This document shows, in pieces, positions 25,516-36,814 of a stretch of DNA of 64,000 nucleotides. The first letter of the stretch is position 1. The number at the start of each line of letters is the position of its first letter. The stretch covers positions 62,173,441 to 62,237,440 of the forward strand of contig OY288245.1 in the NCBI GenBank assembly GCA_958450325.1, given 5' to 3'. The DNA is from Agrostemma githago (taxonomy: Eukaryota > Streptophyta > Magnoliopsida > Caryophyllales > Caryophyllaceae). The position numbers and the translations under genes are program-made. Below the pieces are notes generated by a model. It worked only from the letters and a program-made list of their open reading frames with translations, had not been told where the DNA came from and did not search any database.

Positions 25516-25518
<3 letters not shown>

Positions 25519-25579
<61 letters not shown>

Positions 25580-25580
25580 G
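25519..25580. repeat. (TA)n(GA)n microsatellite
   Basis: TA and then GA runs lie between elements B and F. Confidence 0.96.
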
Positions 25581-26209
25581 GGGGATCAAGGAAGTTATTA
25601 ACTTCCTAAGAGTCTCTTAGTGTTAATCTCATCCATTCATTCATCTTAAGATGGATGGATGGATGGCCTTCAATAAAAAAAAGAAAAAAAAGGAGGGGTG
25701 AAGACTGTCATTAAGGCTGTCAAACATCCCCTCACCCAAATCAATCACTCCATTACTTCCCTCATTTACTCTCTGTCCTGCCTATTACTCTTCCCAATCT
25801 TTTTCTTTTCAATTCATTTCCCCAATTCAATTCATCTCTCTCTAACAAAACCCCATCAAATAAGCCTCCATTAATATTTCCGACCATACTCCGTCAACAA
25901 CTCCGATCATACGGTATGTTTATGCATAAACTTCGATCATCTTCATCTTTTTTTTTGGCTTCTTCTTCATCTTCGATCATCTTCATCTTCTTCAAGCTTC
26001 ATTTATTTTTAATACCTTTTTTTTGTATTTATAAAATTATTTATCTTCATTATCCACAAAAAAAACAACTTCATCTTTAAGATGAAGTTTGAAGATGAAG
26101 TTGTTCTTTTTTTGTGGGATGAATGAAGCTTGAAGATGAAGATGTTGAAGATGAATATGAAATGAAGATGAAGATGAAGATGAACAAGTCATTTAGTGCG
26201 TAATGTTCT

Positions 26210-27540
26210 TGCAGAATTGCAAGATCACACACTTTCAGTTGTATAGTCACACTCATTATGTTGTAGAATCACGCAGCTGTACACTCATTGTAGTCACATA
26301 TTCAGTTGTATAGTCACATTCATTATGCTGCATAGTCACACTCGCTATGTTGTAGAATCACGCAGCTGTAGAATACTTTGGGATTAAAGTATCATGCGTT
26401 TAATCATCTTCATCTTCATGCTTGTTTTATTTTTCATACCTTTTTTTTGTATTTATAAAATTATTCATCTTCATTATCCAAAAAAAAAATGAAGGTTGAA
26501 TATGGATGAATGGAGGTTGAATATTTAATTAATGTTTAGATATTTTCGTTTTTTTAAAGTCACAGTCGTCCATTCATCCACATTCAACCTTCATTTTTTT
26601 GTGGATAATGAAGATGAATAATTTTATAAATACAAAAAAAAGGTATGAAAAATAAAACAAACATGAAGATGAAGATGATTAAACGCATGATACTCTAATC
26701 CTAAGGTATTCTACAGCTTCGTGATTCTACAACCTAATGAGTGTGACTATACAACATAATGAGTGTGACTATACAACTGAAAGTGTGTGACTATACTAAT
26801 TAAAGTGTGTGACTATCTTCAGGTATTTTTTTTATCTAAATTCAAGATTCCAGGTTCGTCAAATCCCTACTTCCGAACCTCGGCAATTTTCAGGTATTTG
26901 TTTCTACCTTTTTAGAGCATCTTTAAAATAATTAATCATCTTCATCTTCATGCTTGTTTTATTTTTCATTCCATCTTTTTTTTTTGTATTTATAATATTA
27001 TTCATCTTCATTATTCACAAAAAAATGAAGGTTGAGTATGGATGAATGGAGGTTAAATATTTAATGAATGTTTAAATAATTTGCTCTGATTCATAGGTAT
27101 AATTATCTTTCTAATTATGAATGTGACTTTGCTAATGATGATTAAAGTATAATGAACTGTATGACTTTTATTTTCCATTTTACGATTTCAGTTTTGTAGT
27201 CACACACTTTTTGTTGTATAATCAAACAGTTGATGTTGTATAGTCACACTCATTGTATTGTAGAATCACACAAATTCTTGCAGTGATTAGTGTGTGTAAT
27301 CATCTTTGCTAATGATGATTGAAGTATAAATAAGTATAATTTAGTTGTATAGTCACACTCGTTATGTTGTAGGATCACAGTCATTATGTTGTGGATCACA
27401 GTCATTATGTTGTAGGATCACACCGTTTATGTTGTATAGTCACACAGTTAAAGTTGTATAGTCACACTCATTATGCTGTACAATCACGCAGCTGTACAGT
27501 CATCGTAGTCACATATTCAGTTGTATAGTCATATTTATTG
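26210..27540. repeat. GTATAGTCACA / TGTGACTATAC arrays (element F, left and middle)
   Basis: The words GTTGTATAGTCACACTCATTATG and GTAGAATCACGCAGCTG repeat in plus orientation at 26210-26360 and 27180-27540. They are inverted at 26690-26820. More copies lie at 27890-28210 and, inverted, at 28615-28800. Confidence 0.85.
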
Positions 27541-27577
27541 TGTGATTTAGATTGATTGTGTGTTTTGTCGCAGCGAA

Positions 27578-27727
27578 ATGGCTGGTGGAAAGAAGAATGT
27601 TGGTAAAAGGGGCTGTGGTAAGAAGAAGGTCGTGGAAGATACAGCGGTCGACCACGTAATTGGACAACGTATTGTTGCGCACGTACAGGAGACCATCGTT
27701 AAGCTCTTGAGTGTTTATATGGGATAA
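27578..27727 (+). CDS. Small basic ORF of element F (49 codons)
   Basis: The ATG (in CGAAATGG context) lies just after an intron-acceptor-like TTTTGTCGCAG. The product starts MAGGKKNVGKRGCGKKK and ends in a more neutral part, LLSVYMG. The stretch is clearly GC-richer than its surroundings, which are AT-rich arrays. I do not recognise the family. It may be the last exon of a captured gene, comparable with the basic small ORF of element A. At 49 codons the call rests on composition, context and the acceptor. Confidence 0.4.
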   Translation: MAGGKKNVGKRGCGKKKVVEDTAVDHVIGQRIVAHVQETIVKLLSVYMG

Positions 27728-29355
27728 AATGTTTGCTTTAGGATGGACGTACTATATGTAAAGGATGTTTGATGGGTTAGAATGTTTTTATGTTTGATGT
27801 ACTATATGTAAATGATGGACTTTTTCTAATGTAAATATATTTCCATCGCTATTTTTTGGTTTCATAATTAATCACGCGAGGTTTATAGCAAAATCACTTA
27901 TCCATTCACCTTTAAAACCACGCAGTTGTGCACCAATTGGTTTGTAACCAAAAGTGGTCGTATTTGTATAGTCACATTCACCTTGTTGTATAGTCACACT
28001 CGCTATGTTTTATATTCATACTCATAATATTGTATAACCGGGACAGATTTTGGTTTTTCATTTTGTACAGTCACACTCGCCATGCAGTAGAATCACACTC
28101 ATTATGTTGTAGAATCACACTCATTTCGTGCGTGATGTCAAACGTCAACATAATGATATGACTATACAGCATAATGAGTGTGACTATGCAACTGAAAGTG
28201 TGTGACATTGCAATTCTGCAAGAACATTACGCACAAAATGAGTTGTTCTTTTTTTTAATTAAAATATTTTTACAGTCAATCAAAATAATATTTCTAACTA
28301 GAACATATATTAATTTTCCGAATTTTTAAATGCGTCTTACAAAAATGAAATCAACTATAAAAGAAACCAACATGAATGGAGGTTGAATATTTAATGAATG
28401 TTTAAATACTTTTGTATGTGATTAATACTTTCAATTTTTTAGAATGTCGACACTGAGGAAAGTCACAGTCGTCCATTCATCCATATTCAACTTTCATTTT
28501 ATTTTTTTTGAATAATGAAGATGAATAATTTTATAAATACCAAACAAAAAGAAGGTATGAAAAATAAAACAAGCATGAAGATGAAGATGATTAAACGAAT
28601 GATACCTTACTCCCAAGGTATTCTACAACTGCCTGATTCTACAACATAGCGAGTGTGACTATACAGCATAATGAGTGTGACTATACAACTAAATATGTGA
28701 CTACAATGAATGTACAGCTGCGTGATTCTACAACATAATGAGGGTGACTATACAGCATAATGAGTGTGACTATAAAACTGAAAGTGTGTGACCTTGCAAT
28801 TTTGCAAGAACATTACGCATGATGAAGATGATGATAGGATGAAGATGAAGATGAAGATGTTCATCAAATTTTTGTCATTCATCAAGCTTGAAGACGAAGA
28901 TGTTCTTATTTTTTATTGGATGAATGAAGCTTGAAGATGAAGAAACTTTTTTTTGTAGAATGAATGAATTTTGAAGATGAGGATGTTTATTTTGTTGAAT
29001 GAATGAATGGATCTTGAAGATGATGATGCTTTTTTTTGTTCGATTGATGAAGATGAAGATGAGAGAGCACCAAGTTGAAGATGATGATGTTTTTTTTTTT
29101 GTTCGATAGATGAAGATGAGAGAGCATCAAATTGTAAGGAGTGAGAGTAGTTGTAAGAAGTGAGAGTTTGATTGAGGGGATGTTTGCTTCTCTCTCTCCA
29201 CTTTTGTTGTGTCAGTTTACTGACACTCCTTTTCTCCTCTTTTTTTTTTAAAAAAAACATCATCCATCTAAGTCATCCATCCAACCCAAGATCAACGACC
29301 AACAACACAACTTCTCATCTCAACTTCCCAATCCACCACCAACTCCCTTGATCTC

Positions 29356-29360
<5 letters not shown>

Positions 29361-29403
<43 letters not shown>
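29361..29403. repeat. (TA)n microsatellite
   Basis: A TA run lies between element F and G1. Confidence 0.96.
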
Positions 29404-29406
<3 letters not shown>

Positions 29407-29647
29407 TAGATTCAAATAAGGGCAACATGTTTCAGTAAGTGTATATTAAAGTTACAGATGACATACGAGATAAAGTTGCATTTGTTTAAAATTGATATGT
29501 AACTATAACATTCAGCTCTTTTATCACTTCAAGTGATAAAGTGCAACTTTATCACTCATCTCGTGTAACTTTAAGCACTTTTTGTGTAACTTTAACACTT
29601 GACCTTATGCCCTTAAAATAGTTGTTGCCCTTATTTGAACCTACCTA

Positions 29648-29650
<3 letters not shown>
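29404..29650. mobile_element. MITE G1 in a TA microsatellite
   Basis: The ends AGGTAGATTCAAATAAGGGCAAC and GTTGCCCTTATTTGAACCTACCT are inverted repeats of more than 20 bp. The element is 247 bp long and both flanks are pure TA. The inner part has 'aaagttacagatgacatac' and its complement-like 'gtaactttaacac'. There is no coding capacity. Confidence 0.88.

Positions 29651-29740
<90 letters not shown>
29651..29740. repeat. (TA)n microsatellite
   Basis: A TA run of about 90 bp lies between MITE copies G1 and G2. Confidence 0.97.
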
Positions 29741-29743
<3 letters not shown>

Positions 29744-29914
29744 TAGGTTCAAATAAGGTACACAATTTTTTTAAGTCTATATTGAAGTTACAGATGACAT
29801 ATGCTAAAGTTACATTTGTTCAAAATTGATATATATATACAAATGCAACTTTAGCGTATGTCATCTGTAACTTCAATATAGACTTAAAAAAATTGTGGAT
29901 CTTATTTGAACCTA

Positions 29915-29917
<3 letters not shown>
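29741..29917. mobile_element. MITE G2, near-perfect hairpin in TA microsatellite
   Basis: The two halves (29741-29826 and 29836-29917) are near-perfect reverse complements. Ends are AGGTAGGTTCAAATAAG and CTTATTTGAACCTACCT. The loop is a short TA run. It is related to G1 through the ends and the 'agttacagatgacata' word. Confidence 0.9.

Positions 29918-29981
<64 letters not shown>
29918..29981. repeat. (TA)n microsatellite
   Basis: A TA run follows G2. Confidence 0.96.
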
Positions 29982-29983
<2 letters not shown>

Positions 29984-30132
29984 CACCAACTCCTAGATAG
30001 ATTTGTGAACCCAGCACAGGTTTTTTTGTAATATGTTTTTATTTTCTATAACATTACACTTATTTAGATTTGTTGAGTTTTGTGAATTCCTGTGAAGAAG
30101 ATATGTATGGGAGCTCTGATTGGAGCTCTGAT

Positions 30133-30361
30133 ATAAGGTCACCATGTTTCAGTAAGTCTCTATTAAAGTTACAGATGACATACGATAAAGTTGTATTTGT
30201 TTAAAATTGATATGTAACTATAACATTCAGCTCTTTTATCACTTCAAGTGATAAAGTGCAATTTTATCACTCATCTCGTGTAACTTTAAGCATTTTTTGT
30301 GTAACTTTAACATTTGACCTTATGCCCTTAAAATAGTTGTTGCCCTTATTTGAACCTACCT
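30133..30361. mobile_element. MITE G3, left end truncated
   Basis: It matches G1 from 'aataaggtcaccatgtttcag' to the right end TGAACCTACCT. The first 10-15 bp are missing and a short TA run follows on the right. Identity to G1 is high, with a few substitutions such as 'gtgcaatttt' for 'gtgcaacttt'. Confidence 0.85.
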
Positions 30362-30749
30362 CTATATATAAAAGTAGGGACAATTAGCAAATAGGGTATG
30401 TTTCACATAAATGAACTTGTTTCTCCACTGTATCTATGCATATGATTATTCATTTTGAAGGACAATCAACAACTCTCATTTTGTACAACACCATACATTT
30501 TCAATCTAGGTTTAGTTAGTAATCTTTGATTAATATATAGCCATCAAATTGAGTATTATGGAGGAATAAAATGGATTAATTGAGTTTGATTAAAAAATGA
30601 AGATGATTTAGAGAAATAAAAATGAAACAATCGTTAAATATGTTTTTTTAACGAAATTTAGGCTTTGGTGCCTCTATACAAAGAAATTGAAACTTTAGAT
30701 ACTTTTGGGCAAAAAAAACTTATGATTGTTATGATATGAATGTCTTCAT
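30362..30749. other. Gene-free AT-rich stretch
   Basis: No gene, repeat array or element end is seen here. Upstream of it (29982-30132) a short unique-looking stretch separates G2 from G3. Confidence 0.5.
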
Positions 30750-31544
30750 TGTAATACCCCGTATTTTTCAAATATTGTTAAAATTTTAAACATTTATTTA
30801 AACCAAGTTTAATCTTTGAAAAATTATTTTCGTAAATAAGATATTTAATTTTCGTTAAATTAAAAATTATTGCGTTATAAAAACATGAAACTTTATTTAT
30901 AAATTATTAAAATTTTACCTTTCGTTAAATAAAATTTAAAACTCGAAAATATTTTTAATAATGAACCTGTCGTTTTGACGTTTTCTCGTCTCATAAAAAG
31001 TCAATAATTTATCGAATTCTTAAAATAATGATTTCTTATAACTTTTGTCTCATAATATTATTTACCGTCTATTTTACTTACCGTCTCACAAAATTCCTTT
31101 TTACAAATAAATTTTACGGTTTCTATTATTTTAATTCCGTAATCTTATATTTCAACTTTTTAAGAAAGAAAGAAAGACGTTTGTACGAGAAACGGACCGA
31201 AACTCGGGAAGTTATAGCCCCTATTTACTCCCTACCCCACGTGGCCCTTTCCCCCTTAATACTCATCTATTCTACTACACTATTCTTACTCCACCTAATA
31301 ACCTAGTATTACTACATCTCTACACCTACACCCACTACTAGGGATGGCAATTTCACCCGCATCCGTTCCGCATCCGACCCATCCGCAAAAATTAAATGGG
31401 TGAAAACCCGAATAAATGGATGACTAGCGGGTGATGGATGAAACGGGTGATGGATTGGGTCGGATCCGGGTGGAGCATCATCCCACCCGTAATCCGTTAA
31501 CCACCCGATCCGACATCATCCATTTAAAAAAAATATGTGGCTTC

Positions 31545-33861
31545 TGTGGACATGACATAGGTCCACCCCGACACGGCCACGCGCGGGTTTGGGGAGGCGA
31601 ATGAATCTCCATATGAGATGGTCAAATTGAAATTTAAATCGAAGTTGGAGTCGCCACCGAATTTTGTGGTTATTCGGAACCATTCGAGCCCACTCTATGT
31701 CGTAGTGGGCCGTATACAAAATACGGCCCATTTCCGATGTCATATTTTATTGGGCTCGTCCCTTTGCATATCGATACCGATGCCGACTTGAGCGGTTGAT
31801 CGTATATTGAATGACTCTCGTTGCCAATGGATTCGGACATCCGGAAACCATGGTTCTAAGAAAGGTGTGAGGGTACGTGTTGGGAAGTTCACTAAGAACA
31901 CCCAACCCCGCCCGCACTTAGCGGCCTTTACTAAGATATCGTTCGTTTTTTGTGTACACGGGTTAGTTCGACGGTTGAATGATATGCAAACATTATTTTC
32001 CTAAGCATGTCAGAAAAATAAATAAATGGGTTGCTAAGTCGTTTAATGCATATTAAACTAATAACGTCAAAGTTATTTTAGCATGTGAGTTGTTTTAGTC
32101 TAATAAAACGTAAAAACAAATAAAAAGCTACAAACACGAGAAAACGAGTTAGTAACGGTGAATAAATTGAATAAAGATCTAAACAAATAATATGCATGAC
32201 TCGAAAAAAGTTTTAATGACACCTGATGGATTAATACGTGTTGACCGAAGTCAAAAAAAGTATTTTATCGAAATATGTCGCGAAATTCGCATTTTAATGT
32301 AAGGTTCGAGAAGAATTTAAAATAGAAAAGCGAGAAAACAAAAAAATAAGGCTCGGCGGATCAGACTGCTGCGCGAGTCGCCTGACAGGCGCGCGACTCG
32401 CCTGGCAGCTTGCTCGGGTTTTTTTTTTGTTTGTTCGAAAATCGTTAATTTTTATAAATCGCGTACAAATATGGATTAATTTATACCCGATTCATATTTT
32501 CGATATTCGTCGTATCCGATATTCGATTATGAAATCGATATCGAATAGTCGGAATGATTTTATGAAAAGTTTTGAAAAAAAAACTTGTTTTGAACGAAAA
32601 AAAGTAAAAAAAGAAATTTTGAACGAAAACGATGTTAATTCTCTCCGCGTTTAAAATCATCGAATTTTGCAAAAAAGGTAATGATTTTGTTAGCATCAAC
32701 GAGAATTAATTTAATTTAGTTCTTGTAAATACGATATTCGATTAGAGAATCGGTATCGTATTTTAAGAACGTTATATATAAAAAATAGTTTTTTTAGTAT
32801 CGATTATTAGAAATAAATAAAAATATGCGACGAACGACCCATATTAATAATATGATACGACCGACGACCCGTAAAAATAAAGTGACGGACGAAAAAAATG
32901 AAAAAAAAAACGTGAGAGAGGGAGAGAGGAAGGAAAAGAGTCGGGTTTTGATTTACACCCTCAACCTACATGCTTTGTTTTCTCGGTAAACGGCTCGTCG
33001 GATGGTGGCTTAGGCACGGGAGCGTCGAGATGATGCGGGTGAGTTAAGGTGGTGCGGATTTTCGGACGTGGGATGAGATGGGTTCGGCCGGCTGGATGAG
33101 TCGGTTTCGTCGGTATTTCGGGACGGTATTTCGGTATTCCTTCGGATGTATGTCGAGACTATATTTTTGCTAGATATCGAGTATGTGTGTGATTAATAAT
33201 TGTTGTGTATTGATCGATAATTTCTGTATATCTTGTGTTGAATATGAGGTCCTATTTATAGGAGTCGAGGTAGTCTTGCTTGTGTGACAAGAAATACCGG
33301 TTTGGATAGGAAATACGAGAGTTCGAAAGGGAATGAAAGTCTCGTTTCTTAGGGGAGAAGCCAAGTATTCGGCTGGTTGGGGAGTGTTGGCCGAGTATTC
33401 GGTTGTCTTGGCCGAGTATTTGGAGCTCGGTCGGTGTCTGATTCGGTTTCCGGATAGAATTCCTACTTGAGATCGAATTCTATCCTTAAACGGATTTGTT
33501 TAATATTTATTGAAGCTGATTTTTGTGGTGTTTGAGTCCGAATCAGCCGTGTAGTGTCACGGCCAGCTCGTGTGACTCGGGAAAAAATATCTTTGACCGG
33601 GTTTGACTCAGTCGCTAAAAGACGGTTTTACCCCTGGTGCCGGAATCGACCCAAATTAGTCTAATTTGACTCGAAACGACCCACTGGGCCTAGATTTGAG
33701 GTTGGTTTTGTAAGATTTGTACTCCGTAATAAGCCTAAACCAAATGTCCATGATTTCGAGCCTATATCCGAGTCCATTAAAGCACGTTTGCGTCCGATCA
33801 TCATCGGGTGTTTGGTGGGACCTACTATAGACACCTGGCGGTCAAAATGTGGGTGTCTACA
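31545..33861 (-). repeat. 3' LTR of the Tat element (complete)
   Basis: The complete 2,317-bp LTR runs on the minus strand from TGTAGACACCC (33861) to TGTCCACA (31545). It includes the conserved '..GGTGGCGACTCCA..' stretch also found near the end of the solo LTR at 6456-9121. A GC-rich inverted-repeat segment with GCGAGTCGCC and GCGCGACTCGC lies at about 32365-32412. Confidence 0.93.
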
Positions 33862-33872
33862 GAGCCCCCACT
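33862..33872 (-). other. Polypurine tract
   Basis: GTGGGGGCTC on the minus strand lies directly before the 3' LTR start. This is the expected site for plus-strand priming. Confidence 0.75.
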
Positions 33873-33984
33873 CTGACTAAGGCTTGGACAAGGCGAAAGT
33901 CAGAGTAGCTACCAGGCCAATCGAGGATTAAGACCTGGCAGACTTCCGATCGGGTCGTTTAGAGTCCATTAGACTTGCGTTGGT

Positions 33985-34230
33985 GGGGCTCGCCAGCCAT
34001 AGGATAGAAATCATACCTGGATAGATGTCAATAGTGGCGCGGGGACTTCTACTAAAAAGTCTTGGGTGTGTCTTGTTTACAGACATATTCATCTTGGAAT
34101 GGCGCGGGAGCTTCATTGGAAGTTGTGGGTATACCGCTTACTGATAATCCCACTCGAAATAGCGCGGGAGCTTCCATTAGAAGCTGGGGATGTACCGCTT
34201 ACTGATACATCCGATTCTTCAGTAAAAATG
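33985..34230 (+). repeat. Tandem repeats of about 62-70 bp in the Tat 3' region
   Basis: Three degenerate units carry GCGCGG(G)AGCTTC, then 'attggaagttgtgggtataccgcttactgata'. Tat-lineage elements commonly have variable tandem repeats between the coding region and the 3' LTR. Confidence 0.75.
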
Positions 34231-34603
34231 TTGCTCGAATTTTCACTGGGAATTTTCTTTTGAGAATTCTCCGGGAGTCTTAGGATACCTGTTTGTTTTG
34301 CATGCAACATTCAGATAAAACATCGACTCATGCTGGGGAAGAAAATGATTTTTGATTGATTTTTGGAAGAAGAGAGATTTATTTTTTTTTGAAAATTTCG
34401 AAAAAACCGAATTTTTTTTTGAAAATGGTGGAAATTTTTGAAAAATTTAGGAAGGAAAAGGAATGCTTGGGATGACTTGATTCCTGATCAGATTCTGACA
34501 TGGATTCCTAAAATCTCCTGGTTAGGCCTGTATGCCTAGGTGAAGTAGGGAACATCGCAAAAATCCCTACTCCAGGGGTGACTAGGAGAGGAGATTTCTC
34601 TAT

Positions 34604-34614
34604 TATAAATAGAG
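34604..34614 (+). promoter_or_regulatory. TATA box for the antisense ORF
   Basis: TATAAATAGAG lies about 110 bp upstream of the ATG at 34713, on the strand opposite to the retrotransposon. A plant core promoter would start transcription about 30 bp downstream. The call is by motif only. Confidence 0.55.
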
Positions 34615-34712
34615 AGTTCTTGTCCTTAATCTTCCCATATTCCAACGCAAAATATTTCCTTCTTATCTTAAAATCCCTTTAGGCTTCTTAAGATAAAACA
34701 AAACTTTCTGCT

Positions 34713-36520
34713 ATGGGTATCGTACATCTGACCGCGATGCTTCACGCGTGGGCCTAGGATTTCCGAGATGGAGATAAGGTTCAGCTTACTCAGATGGGAA
34801 TTGTGGCTTTGTTCCCGCTCCAGCGACTTAAGGTGGATGCACATTTCTTGGATGCTTGTTTAACTTTTTGGGATACTACCCACCATGTTTTCGCCTTTCC
34901 CCGGGGAGAAATATGTCCCCTTCCCGAAGAGATTGCTGCTGTAGGGGGTTGGTGCCCCAATGCTCATCCTGCTATTCCTCCTTTTTATCCTTATCCAAGG
35001 AGAAGACTGAGGGACTTTCTTAGGTTGTCTCATGCTGAGACTTCCCATGGTAAAGGGAAATTCTGTTTCCCTGTTTGACTTAGCTGATGGATCCAAATGG
35101 TGCCAGAATTTCTTCTATCCACAGGCGTAGGGCCTTCGCTTTCTGTATGCTGTATCGATACGCTTTCGAAGGTCGGATGGATGCTGACTCATGTTTAGGC
35201 GAAATCAGGTTAATCAGCATAGTGGATCAAATGGAGGTAGGTTACAGCCCAGCCTGGCTGATAACTGGGGAGATTATCATGGGCCTTGATGTGAGGAGAC
35301 TTGATCCAGATCGGCAATTAACGGGAGCATTCGTCTTCTACAGGTATTTGACCCCTTTTTTTCTCTTTTTTTTTCGAAAACTTTTCGAAAAAATTAAAAA
35401 AAAAAAAAATTAATTCCCGAATTTTTTTTGATTTTTCCGAATTTTTGAATTTTCGATTTTTTTTCAAAATTTTTTTTTTTTTTTATTTTTCCAAAAAATT
35501 TGAATTTTCGAAAATTTCAATTTTTTTGAATTTCCGAAATTTTTTGAATTTTCCGGAATTTTTTTTTGAATTTTTTTTTTTGGAATTTTTTTTGATTTTT
35601 CGAAAGTTTTTTACTTTTCGAAAATTTTGCAGATTTGGCTATCCGAGCGTCTGTCGATCATAGAGCCCCCGGTGAGCATATCCAGATATCGAAGTTGTCA
35701 AATTGGCTCACGGTCTCGACGAATTAGCTCAAGTCATCATATAAATCGGAAATATTGGGATGAAGAGCTAAAATTCCATGGCGGGCCCTTGATTAGGTGG
35801 AACGTGATCTGGTGGTTTCTCTCGAAGATGACGGGCCTAGCTAAAAGAGATAAAGCCCGTTACCTGGTGATCTTGTCCTTGGACTGAACCGTCCATATTT
35901 ACCCAGATCGTCTTCTACGGCAGTTCGGTTCGTTTCAGCAGATTCCTGAGACCGAAGCAATTATTAGCGTCTCGCTCCAATTGACGGACGCTATGTGTGA
36001 CACGTGGTTACAACGCTGGTTTACCCGTGTCATGTGGACTATACCTCGCCCTTGTCAGACCGCTTGGGTTTCCGAATCATATCTCAAGTGGGCTTCTGAA
36101 GAATCTAAAGAGGCTCGTGAAGCTTTAAAGACCGATGAGGCTTTTGACTTAGCCCGTAGAGAATCAGTGAAAGACAATAGATGGTTTTTCGATGAAGAGG
36201 AAGTTCCAACTACCCTTGTCGGGGCGGAGTCGGGTTCTAAGCCAAAAACTAAGATTCGAGCTAAGGAGACCGGTGCTAGCGACTTGGAGGGAAGACTTGG
36301 GCCAAAACTGGCGGCCCGGGATAGGCTAGGTCCGCGTGAGCGACTACCCGAGAGAGTGCGGGCTCGGCTAGGACCGACCGAGGTGACCGGGGAATCATGT
36401 TCGAAGAAACGAGCCCGGGTTAAGGAGATTCCCTTGGCGATTGGGGAGCGTTCACCTCCACGCCGACGTCGGTGGACCGAAAAAGAGGCTAAGGATAAGG
36501 GAAAGTGGAAAATGTCTTAG
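34713..36520 (+). pseudogene. Antisense ORF of the Tat element: plant mobile domain protein, with intron
   Basis: The frame begins MGIVHLTAMLHAWA and meets a TAG at about 34755. It continues with ALFPLQRLKVDAHFLDA, LTFWDTTHHVFAFPRGEI and EEIAAVGGW, the pattern of the plant mobile domain (aminotransferase-like). A frameshift lies near 35065-35090. The frame then runs to a donor after TTCTACAG (35343). A 288-bp poly-T-rich intron ends at TTTTGCAG (35631). The second exon encodes IWLSERLSIIEPPV, WNVIWWFLSKMTGLAKR and, after a TGA near 35885, LRQFGSFQQIPETEA. It ends in a basic Arg/Lys-rich tail with KDKGKWKMS. Antisense ORFs of this type are known from Retand-related elements. Its function is unknown. 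Confidence 0.8.
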
Positions 36521-36814
36521 ATTTTTTTTATTATTTAAATATTAGTACTATTTGTGTGTTTTTTTTTTTGGAATTTTTTGTGATTGAATTTTTTTGAAAT
36601 AAATAAAGGAAGTTTATTAGAAACCGTTCCTGTTTTTTTCGATTGCAGTGGTTGTGCCCTTTTGAGGGGCTGCCTACGTATCCACAGATAGCGGAATCAA
36701 ACCAAACGTAGTTCAGATTTTAAATTGCAATTTCGAAATACATCAAGACTATTGGTTCAAGATGTTTATAACAGTAGAATAAGTAATTCTAACTTTTGAT
36801 TTGTCTTTAAAAGT

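Larger units (their letters stand above)
15140..25518 (+). mobile_element. Element B: relative of element A, interrupted by a LINE and a copia element
   Basis: The right end (25460-25518, 'tcaatggttcaagattgg..' to 'atttgatccttacta') is homologous to the right end of element A. It abuts a TA/GA microsatellite. Exon 1 and exon 3 relics of the same FAR1-like gene occur at 15163 and 17990, and the same AGTAACA words are scattered through 17230-18545. The left inverted end is not visible, so B may be truncated by the LTR fragment. An 85-bp segment at 17105-17190 is repeated at 17725-17805, which points to internal duplication. Nested in it are a LINE piece (15232-16916) and a copia element (18780-25454). 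Confidence 0.5.
25579..29360. mobile_element. Element F: foldback-type TA-anchored element with GTATAGTCACA arrays
   Basis: The ends GGGGGGATCAAGGAAGTT and, reverse-complemented, GAGATCAAGGGAGTTGG are alike and abut TA tracts. Segments of 150-400 bp occur in alternating orientation: about 26380-26530 and 26930-27070 direct, 26560-26790 and 28480-28760 inverted. These carry 'catgaagatgaagatgatt' and 'gaatggaggttgaatattt'. The word GTTGTATAGTCACACTCATTATG and its complement are repeated dozens of times. GAAGAT runs occur in both arms. A 49-codon basic ORF lies in the centre. No transposase was seen. Confidence 0.65.

Noticed and set aside
26080..26190. GAAGAT runs that could code an Asp/Glu repeat
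   Set aside because: They appear in both orientations in element F arms, with stops in all frames, so a nucleotide repeat explains them.
31028..31306. 92-codon frame next to the hAT element
   Set aside because: AT-rich frame within the LTR-like piece, Phe/Tyr/Leu-rich with no recognisable motif.
32427..32654. 75-codon frame present in both Tat LTRs (also at 44192-44419)
   Set aside because: It is identical because the LTRs are nearly identical. Lys/Ile/Phe-rich AT sequence with no domain.
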